Source of the DNA: Brevundimonas sp.
GTDB taxonomy: Bacteria; Pseudomonadota; Alphaproteobacteria; Caulobacterales; Caulobacteraceae
Assembly: GCA_031119155.1 (NCBI GenBank)
Contig: JAVHYH010000107.1
Location: forward strand, 1 to 10,870
Direction of reading: 5' to 3'
DNA: 10,870 bases
Position numbers and translations under genes: made by a program
Part shown: positions 7,190-10,870 of the stretch, piece after piece
Layout of the letters: each line of letters opens with the position of its first letter
Numbering within the stretch: the stretch's first letter is position 1
Notes under the pieces: model-generated
What the model saw: the letters and a program-made list of their open reading frames with translations, nothing else
Told to the model about the DNA's origin: nothing
Databases searched by the model: none

Positions 7190-7434
7190 GTTCTGTCTCC
7201 AACGACGGGGGTGCGTCTTCGTTGACGTCCAAATCATCCCGATCGGCGGCCAGGTCCACCAGTCGGGCGGCAAGAAAGGTGTAAAACGAACCAAAGTTAT
7301 AGGTTGCACCGTAAACCCTCTTTCCCGCTCCAATGGTTCAGCTTCCGCCAGGGCAAACCTGTTGTTAGGAAAGGCGGGCGCAATCTTCCCTTGCAAAGGC
7401 CGGTTGTCGCCTGGGCTGGATTCGGAACCATACC
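7190..7434. promoter_or_regulatory. Divergent control region between pilin operon and NarL-type regulator
   Basis: These 245 bp contain no convincing gene and must hold the promoters for both the fibre operon (leftward) and the response regulator (rightward). The stretch 7289-7429 holds seven AACC or GGTT tetramers in strictly alternating orientation: AACC 7289, GGTT 7302, AACC 7314, GGTT 7335, AACC 7356, GGTT 7402 and AACC 7426. About one would be expected by chance in that length. These could be half-sites for a DNA-binding protein; the adjacent regulator is the obvious candidate. No confident promoter for the rightward gene was recognised. Confidence 0.5.
7296..7303 (-). promoter_or_regulatory. 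Candidate -10 element for the fibre operon
   Basis: Read on the minus strand, CCTATAAC matches 7 of 8 positions of the Caulobacter housekeeping -10 consensus GCTANAWC. Transcription would start near 7289, giving a leader of about 100 nt before the pilin ATG. No good TTGAC-type -35 lies at the usual 10-14 nt spacing, which would fit an activator-dependent promoter. The nearby GGTT and AACC tetramers overlap or flank the position. Confidence 0.35.
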
Positions 7435-8076
7435 GTGCGTTGGATTGTCCTCGTCGTCGATGATCACCCCCTGGTGGGTCAGGCCTTCGAGCTGTCGATC
7501 AAGGCCGCCTACCCGCACCTGGACGTCGGTCGGGTCACCAGCGCCACAGAGGCCGAGGCCTATGTCCGACTGCATGGCCCCCGGGTGAAGCTGGTCATGC
7601 TGGACCTGATGCTGCCGGACGCCGAGGGCTTCAGCGCCCTGCTCCGCCTCCAGCAGCTTCTGCCCGACGGCAAGATCGCCATCGTCTCCTCCCGCACCGA
7701 CCACCACACCCTGTCCATGGGCAGGGCCTTCAACGTCGACGCCTGGCTGTCGAAATCCGAGCCCGTCGAAACCCTGGTCAACGCCGTCGGCGCGATTCTG
7801 CGAGGCGAAAGCGTCTTCCCGGAGAATGTCGCGCCCGACCCCAAGGTGGTCGACTTCCACCGCCGGATCTCGACCCTGTCCGCGGCCCAGATGCGCATCA
7901 TGCGCGCCCTCGTGGACGGCAAGCTGAACAAGCAGATCGCCGGCGACATGAACCTGACGGAAGGCACTGTGAAACAACACGTTTCCGCCATCCTGAGGAA
8001 GCTTCAGGTCAACAACCGCAGCCAGGCGATCCTGGCCGCCGCCCCCGTCTTGCGAAACGATCAGACGCCGCACTGA
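7435..8076 (+). CDS. NarL/FixJ-type response regulator (REC plus LuxR-type HTH)
   Basis: A 213-aa two-domain regulator. The receiver (about 1-120) has D9/D10 (VVDDHP), phosphoacceptor D57 (LDLMLPD), S85/S86 and K107 (LSKSEP). The C-terminal LuxR-type helix-turn-helix (about 146-205) runs LSAAQMRIMRALVDGKLNKQ through LTEGTVKQHVSAILRKLQV, with the usual recognition-helix residues TVKQHVS. The start is GTG at 7435, just before the first receiver strand; no upstream in-frame ATG is visible and the ribosome site is weak. It is divergent from the fibre operon across a 245-bp shared control region and has no kinase gene next to it. The hybrid kinase and HPt protein at the far side of the operon are plausible phosphodonors. 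Likely targets are the fibre operon and its own gene; this is inference from position. Confidence 0.93.
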   Translation: MRWIVLVVDDHPLVGQAFELSIKAAYPHLDVGRVTSATEAEAYVRLHGPRVKLVMLDLMLPDAEGFSALLRLQQLLPDGKIAIVSSRTDHHTLSMGRAFNVDAWLSKSEPVETLVNAVGAILRGESVFPENVAPDPKVVDFHRRISTLSAAQMRIMRALVDGKLNKQIAGDMNLTEGTVKQHVSAILRKLQVNNRSQAILAAAPVLRNDQTPH

Positions 8077-8086
8077 CGGACGCTTC

Positions 8087-8111
8087 TCCGGGCGGTGAAA
8101 ATCTGCCCGGA
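8087..8111 (+). terminator. Hairpin after the response regulator gene, possible weak terminator
   Basis: A perfect 7-bp inverted repeat, TCCGGGC at 8087-8093 and GCCCGGA at 8105-8111, with an 11-nt loop, begins 10 nt after the regulator's stop codon. No T-run follows directly, so it may be a weak or factor-assisted terminator or an mRNA end stabiliser. The rest of 8077-8198 shows no gene and no promoter I can recognise with confidence, though a promoter for the ilv leader should lie there unless the leader is read through from the regulator. Confidence 0.35.
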
Positions 8112-8198
8112 ACGTGCCTCCGAACGCCTTTCCTGCAAGATTTTTGCTCAGCCGCCTTGTGCGACGCAGCAAGCCATGGTTTCCTGACGGTGTTCAAC

Positions 8199-8203
8199 AG
8201 GAG
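8199..8203 (+). promoter_or_regulatory. Ribosome binding site of the 50-codon ilv leader ORF
   Basis: AGGAG followed by 6 nt and GTG at 8210. This is the best ribosome site in the region and decides the start of the small ORF. The frame is open back to a GTG at 8114, but that start has no such site. Confidence 0.7.
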
Positions 8204-8209
8204 CCACCG

Positions 8210-8362
8210 GTGATCCACCGCGCCCACATCGCTGACCGCAAGGCCGCCGCCAAGGCGATCGCGGTCGTGCGCGCGCCGTCGATCGAACTGGTCCTGAACA
8301 CCCTCATTCTCTCGGTAATTCTCGCCCTCCTTACCGGAGCGGTGTGGACGCACGTGACCTGA
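8210..8362 (+). CDS. 50-aa Ile/Leu/Val-rich ORF, candidate ilv leader peptide
   Basis: A short ORF starting with GTG behind a strong AGGAG site. Residues 25-45 are dominated by branched-chain residues (13 of 21 are Ile, Leu or Val), in the run LVLNTLILSVILALL. In the core of this run (residues 32-41), Leu is CTC four times and CTT once, Ile is ATT twice and Val is GTA once, whereas ilvD downstream uses almost only CTG, ATC and GTC/GTG. The stop codon at 8360-8362 lies 31 nt before a strong intrinsic terminator, which is 40 nt before ilvD. These are the hallmarks of an attenuation leader peptide for branched-chain amino acid synthesis. At 50 codons it is longer than the E. coli ilv leader (about 32). 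The hydrophobic stretch could equally be a membrane helix, so a real small membrane protein is the main alternative; both may be true. Confidence 0.7.
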   Translation: MIHRAHIADRKAAAKAIAVVRAPSIELVLNTLILSVILALLTGAVWTHVT

Positions 8363-8402
8363 CCTAACGCAACATCAGGATCGCCCGCAGCCACCCGCTT
8401 CC
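8323..8402 (+). promoter_or_regulatory. Candidate attenuator: alternative pause and antiterminator hairpins upstream of ilvD
   Basis: Three competing pairings are readable. Segment 1 (8323-8330, CGCCCTCC) can pair with segment 2 (8336-8344) in 8 bp including one G-U, with one bulged C and a 5-nt loop. Segment 2 extended (8336-8347, GGAGCGGTGTGG) can pair with segment 3 (8391-8402, CCACCCGCTTCC) in 11 bp (GGA/UCC, GCGG/CCGC, GUGG/CCAC) with one bulged U on each side. Segment 3 also forms the 5' arm of the terminator with segment 4 (8408-8416). Pairing 2:3 therefore excludes the terminator. A ribosome stalled on the Leu/Ile/Val codons would cover segment 1 and favour 2:3 and read-through; without a stall, 1:2 and 3:4 form and transcription stops. 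The pairings are seen; the mechanism is inferred from classical his/leu/ilv attenuation. Confidence 0.6.
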
Positions 8403-8422
8403 ACCCAGGAAGCGGGTTTTTT
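8394..8422 (+). terminator. Strong intrinsic terminator just upstream of ilvD
   Basis: A perfect 9-bp GC-rich stem, CCCGCTTCC (8394-8402) and GGAAGCGGG (8408-8416), with a 5-nt loop ACCCA, followed directly by six T (8417-8422). This is a textbook Rho-independent terminator for the plus strand. The minus strand lacks a T-run. It lies 31 nt after the small ORF and 40 nt before the ilvD ATG, too close for a normal promoter to fit between, so it is more likely an attenuator than a plain gene end. Confidence 0.92.
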
Positions 8423-8462
8423 GTTGTGCGCGATCCGGACACCTCCGGAACGACCCTACGCA

Positions 8463-10211
8463 ATGACGCAAGATTTCACCCCAAACGACCGGCCGCCGAA
8501 CGCGAGAAGTCGCGCCGTCACGGCTGGTCCGAACCGCGCCGCGGCCCGCAGTTATCTGCGCGCCGCCGGCATGCAGGACGCCGATTTCGACAAGCCGATG
8601 ATCGCGGTGGTCAACACCTGGTCGTCGGTCACGCCCTGCAACATGCACCTGGACCGTCTGGCCGCCGATGTGCGGGCCGGGATCATCGCCGCGGGCGGCT
8701 ATCCGGTCGATTTCAACACCATCGTCGTCACCGACGGCATCTCGATGGGCACGCCCGGCATGAAGGCCTCGCTGATCAGCCGCGAGGTCGTCGCCGACAG
8801 CATCGAACTGGCCGTCGAGGGCCATCAGCTGGACGGCGTCATCTGCATCGTCGGCTGTGACAAGACCATCCCGGCCGCCGCCATGGCCCTGGCCCGCATG
8901 GATATCCCGGGGCTGGTCTATTACGGCGGCACCATCATGCCGGGGACCATCGGCCAGAAGGAGGTCTCGGTTCAGGAGGTCTTCGAGGCCATCGGCGCCC
9001 ACGCCGCCGGGGCTCTGGACGATGCCGGCCTGAAGGCGGTCGAGACGGCGGTCTGCCCCGGCGCCGGCGCCTGTGGCGGCCAGTTCACCGCCAACACCAT
9101 GGCCATGGCCCTGTCCGTCATGGGCCTGTCGCCGATGGGCGCCAATGACGTCCCCGCCGTCGATCCGGCCAAGGCCGCAGAAGGCGAGCGCTGCGGCCGC
9201 CTGATCGTCGAGCGTGTCTTCGCCGGTGACAGCGCCCGCAAATACATCACCCGCGCTTCCTTGCGGAACGCCGCCGTCGCCGTCTCGGCTTCGGGCGGTT
9301 CGACCAATGCGGTCATGCACCTGACCGCCATCGCCGCCGAGGCGGGGGTCGAGTTCGGCGTCGAGGACTGCCATCAGGCCTGCGTCGACGCCCCGGTCAT
9401 CTGCGACCTGAAACCCGGCGGCCGATTCCTGGCCTCGCACCTGTACGCCGCCGGCGGCACGCGCCTGGTCACGCAGCGCCTGGCCCAGGCCGGCAGGATC
9501 GTGAACACCCCCACCGTCAGCGGCGACAGCCTGTTCGCCGAGGCTGGCCGCGCCGAGGAAACGCCGGGCCAGCAGGTCGTCGCGACCTTCGACGCCCCCG
9601 TCATGGATCGCGGCAGCTTCGCCGTCATCTACGGCGACGTCGCCCCGGACGGCGCGGTCATCAAGCTGACCGGCCACAAGGTTGATCGCTTCGAAGGCCC
9701 CGCCTGCGTCTTCGACAGCGAGGAAGACGCCTTCCACGCCGTTCAGGACGGCTCGGTCGGCGAAGGCGATGTCATCATCATCCGCTACGAAGGCCCCAAG
9801 GGCGGCCCCGGCATGCGCGAGATGCTGCAGGTCACCGCCGCCCTGAAGGGCCGCGGCGTCCACAACGTCGCCCTGATCACCGACGGCCGCTTCTCGGGCG
9901 CCAGCTACGGCTTCGTCGCCGGCCACGTCTCGCCCGAGGCCGCCGTCGGCGGCCCTATCGCCCTGATCCGTGATGGCGACCGCATCGTCATCGACGTCAC
10001 CAACCGCCGCATCGACGTCACCGGCGTCGATCTGGCGAAGCGCCGGGCGGACTTCGCCCCCCACACCATCCGCCCGGCGCACGGTGTCTTCGCCAAATAC
10101 CGCGCCGCGGTGGCCTCCGCCGCCCAGGGCGCCGTGACCATCCCCAACCCACCGCCGGTCCAGCGTCCCGCTGAAGCGCCGACATCCCAATCCGCCCGAG
10201 AGGACGCCTGA
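8463..10211 (+). CDS. ilvD: Dihydroxy-acid dehydratase
   Basis: A 582-aa IlvD/Edd-family enzyme that dehydrates 2,3-dihydroxyisovalerate and 2,3-dihydroxy-3-methylvalerate to the keto acids for Val/Leu and Ile. The three cluster cysteines are present: C59 (VTPCNMH), C132 (VGCDKTIP) and C204 (GACGGQFTANT). So are the Mg-site region VTDGISMGTPGMK and the C-terminal signature TDGRFSGASYGFVAGHVSPEA. Length is normal for the family (about 560-615). The start is ATG at 8463. The frame is open back to 8421, but that would begin inside the terminator's T-run. The ribosome site is poor (GGA about 13 nt upstream). The family also includes sugar-acid dehydratases, but ilvC only 3 nt downstream makes the branched-chain role nearly certain. 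Expression appears to depend on read-through of the upstream terminator. Confidence 0.96.
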   Translation: MTQDFTPNDRPPNARSRAVTAGPNRAAARSYLRAAGMQDADFDKPMIAVVNTWSSVTPCNMHLDRLAADVRAGIIAAGGYPVDFNTIVVTDGISMGTPGMKASLISREVVADSIELAVEGHQLDGVICIVGCDKTIPAAAMALARMDIPGLVYYGGTIMPGTIGQKEVSVQEVFEAIGAHAAGALDDAGLKAVETAVCPGAGACGGQFTANTMAMALSVMGLSPMGANDVPAVDPAKAAEGERCGRLIVERVFAGDSARKYITRASLRNAAVAVSASGGSTNAVMHLTAIAAEAGVEFGVEDCHQACVDAPVICDLKPGGRFLASHLYAAGGTRLVTQRLAQAGRIVNTPTVSGDSLFAEAGRAEETPGQQVVATFDAPVMDRGSFAVIYGDVAPDGAVIKLTGHKVDRFEGPACVFDSEEDAFHAVQDGSVGEGDVIIIRYEGPKGGPGMREMLQVTAALKGRGVHNVALITDGRFSGASYGFVAGHVSPEAAVGGPIALIRDGDRIVIDVTNRRIDVTGVDLAKRRADFAPHTIRPAHGVFAKYRAAVASAAQGAVTIPNPPPVQRPAEAPTSQSAREDA

Positions 10212-10214
10212 ACC

Positions 10215-10870
10215 ATGGCCATCACCATCTACACCAATGACGATATTCGCCCCGGCGCCATCGCCGGCCAGCGCATCGCCATCATCGGCTACGGCTCGCA
10301 GGGCCGGGCCCACGCCCAGAACCTGAAGGACTCCGGCCACGACGTGATCGCGGGCGTCCGCCACGGCGGCAAGGGCTGGCGCAACGCCACCGCCGACGGC
10401 GTCCCGACCGCCGAACCCGCCGAGGCGGTCAAGGACGCCGACATCATCGCCATCCTGACCCCGGACATGATCCAGGCCGAGGTCTATCGCGACATCATCG
10501 AGCCGAACGCCAAGCCGGGATCGGCCATCCTGTTCGCTCACGGCTTCTCGATCATCTACGGCCGCATCACGCCGCGCGAGGACATGGACGTCATCCTGGT
10601 CGCGCCCAAGGGTCCGGGCGATCTGGTCCGCCGCGAGTATCAGCGCGGCCGGGGCGTCCCCTCCCTGTTCGCCATCGAGAAGGACGCGACCGGCAAGGCC
10701 CGCGACCGCGCCATGGGCTACGCCAAGGGCAACGGCGGCGCGACCGGCGGCCTGCTGGAGACCACCTTCCGCGAGGAGACCGAGACCGATCTGTTCGGCG
10801 AACAGGCCGTCCTGTGCGGCGGCGCCAAGGAGCTGGTCATGTCCGGCTTCAACACCCTGGTCGAGGCCGG
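10215..10870 (+). CDS. ilvC: Ketol-acid reductoisomerase, 3' end outside window
   Basis: The first 218 residues of a class I (about 340-aa) NADPH-type KARI, which converts acetolactate or acetohydroxybutyrate to the dihydroxy acids used by IlvD. Visible signatures are the Rossmann motif IGYGSQGRAHAQNL (from I24), LFAHGFSI, VAPKGPGDLVRREY and the Mg-binding TTFREETETDLFGEQAVLCGG. The ATG lies 3 nt after the ilvD stop with a good ribosome site (AGAGGA at 10199-10204), so ilvD and ilvC form one operon. Two positions are unusual. The cofactor loop reads RHGGKGW (49-55), where many class I enzymes have Ser at the positions of G52 and G54. The usual GG-x-R before the ETTF motif reads GGAT (174-177), with Thr for Arg. 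The rest is conserved, so the enzyme is probably active. Confidence 0.96.
   Translation, partial: MAITIYTNDDIRPGAIAGQRIAIIGYGSQGRAHAQNLKDSGHDVIAGVRHGGKGWRNATADGVPTAEPAEAVKDADIIAILTPDMIQAEVYRDIIEPNAKPGSAILFAHGFSIIYGRITPREDMDVILVAPKGPGDLVRREYQRGRGVPSLFAIEKDATGKARDRAMGYAKGNGGATGGLLETTFREETETDLFGEQAVLCGGAKELVMSGFNTLVEA

Noticed and set aside
7190..7396. N-terminal extension of the DUF4402 pilin to an upstream ATG at 7396
   Set aside because: The 69 extra residues would bury the signal peptide, and the ATG at 7189 has a well-spaced GGAG site. The extension would also cover the divergent control region.
8105..8140. GGAAC (8109-8113) as an ECF sigma factor -35 element for the ilv leader
   Set aside because: No CGTT-type -10 follows at 16-17 nt, so the match is a chance pentamer.
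8114..8209. Extension of the small ilv leader ORF to a GTG at 8114
   Set aside because: No ribosome site precedes 8114 and the extra 32 codons show no pattern. GTG 8210 has AGGAG at 6-nt spacing.
8421..8462. Earlier TTG start for ilvD
   Set aside because: It would begin inside the terminator's T-run, has no ribosome site, and adds residues not typical of IlvD N termini.
8364..10541. A 725-codon open frame on the minus strand opposite ilvD and ilvC
   Set aside because: It is Gly/Ala/Asp-rich with no family signature and lies antisense to two unmistakable enzymes. In GC-rich genomes with strong third-position bias such antisense frames are expected.
1..10870. Insertion sequences, CRISPR arrays, tRNA or rRNA genes, phage genes or attachment sites
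   Set aside because: I looked for transposase or integrase motifs, repeat-spacer periodicity and tRNA-like cloverleaf ends and saw none. Composition and codon style are uniform apart from the short leader ORF.

Overview
The window is GC-rich DNA with strong CTG/ATC/GTC codon bias, densely packed genes and many 1-4 nt overlaps. It looks like an alphaproteobacterial chromosome. The protein styles, a GCTANAWC-like -10 element and the ilvD-ilvC pair suggest Caulobacteraceae (Brevundimonas-like), but that is inference; no rRNA or other taxonomic marker is present.

Layout. (1) Positions 1-2046, + strand: a phosphorelay cassette. It holds the 3' part of a hybrid histidine kinase with two receiver domains, a single-domain CheY-like receiver and an HPt protein, joined by 1 and 4 nt overlaps. 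(2) Positions 2037-7189, - strand: a five-gene chaperone-usher surface-fibre operon. In transcription order it encodes a DUF4402 pilin, a PapD-like periplasmic chaperone, a 902-aa outer-membrane usher with an SdrD-B-like C-terminal motif, and two secreted subunit-like proteins. The last four genes are joined by 4-nt overlaps. The operon converges on the HPt gene with a 10-bp tail overlap. (3) Positions 7190-7434: a divergent control region with a cluster of alternating AACC/GGTT half-sites. (4) Positions 7435-8076, + strand: a NarL/FixJ-type response regulator without a kinase beside it. (5) Positions 8210-10870, + strand: a 50-codon ORF rich in Ile/Leu/Val, a strong intrinsic terminator, then ilvD (dihydroxy-acid dehydratase) and the 5' two thirds of ilvC (ketol-acid reductoisomerase), two steps of branched-chain amino acid synthesis.

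How it may work. The kinase, HPt protein and DNA-binding regulator bracket the fibre operon and could form one phosphorelay controlling it, as the Roc systems control cup fimbriae in Pseudomonas (an analogy, not shown here). In the ilv part, only 40 nt separate the terminator from the ilvD start, so ilvD seems to need read-through. The leader RNA can form mutually exclusive 1:2, 2:3 and 3:4 pairings, as in classical amino-acid attenuation, with Ile/Leu/Val codons (several in codons rare locally) just before and across segment 1. This leader is the most interesting thing in the window. Secondary points are possible RNA control at the pilin-chaperone junction and unusual residues in the IlvC cofactor loop.
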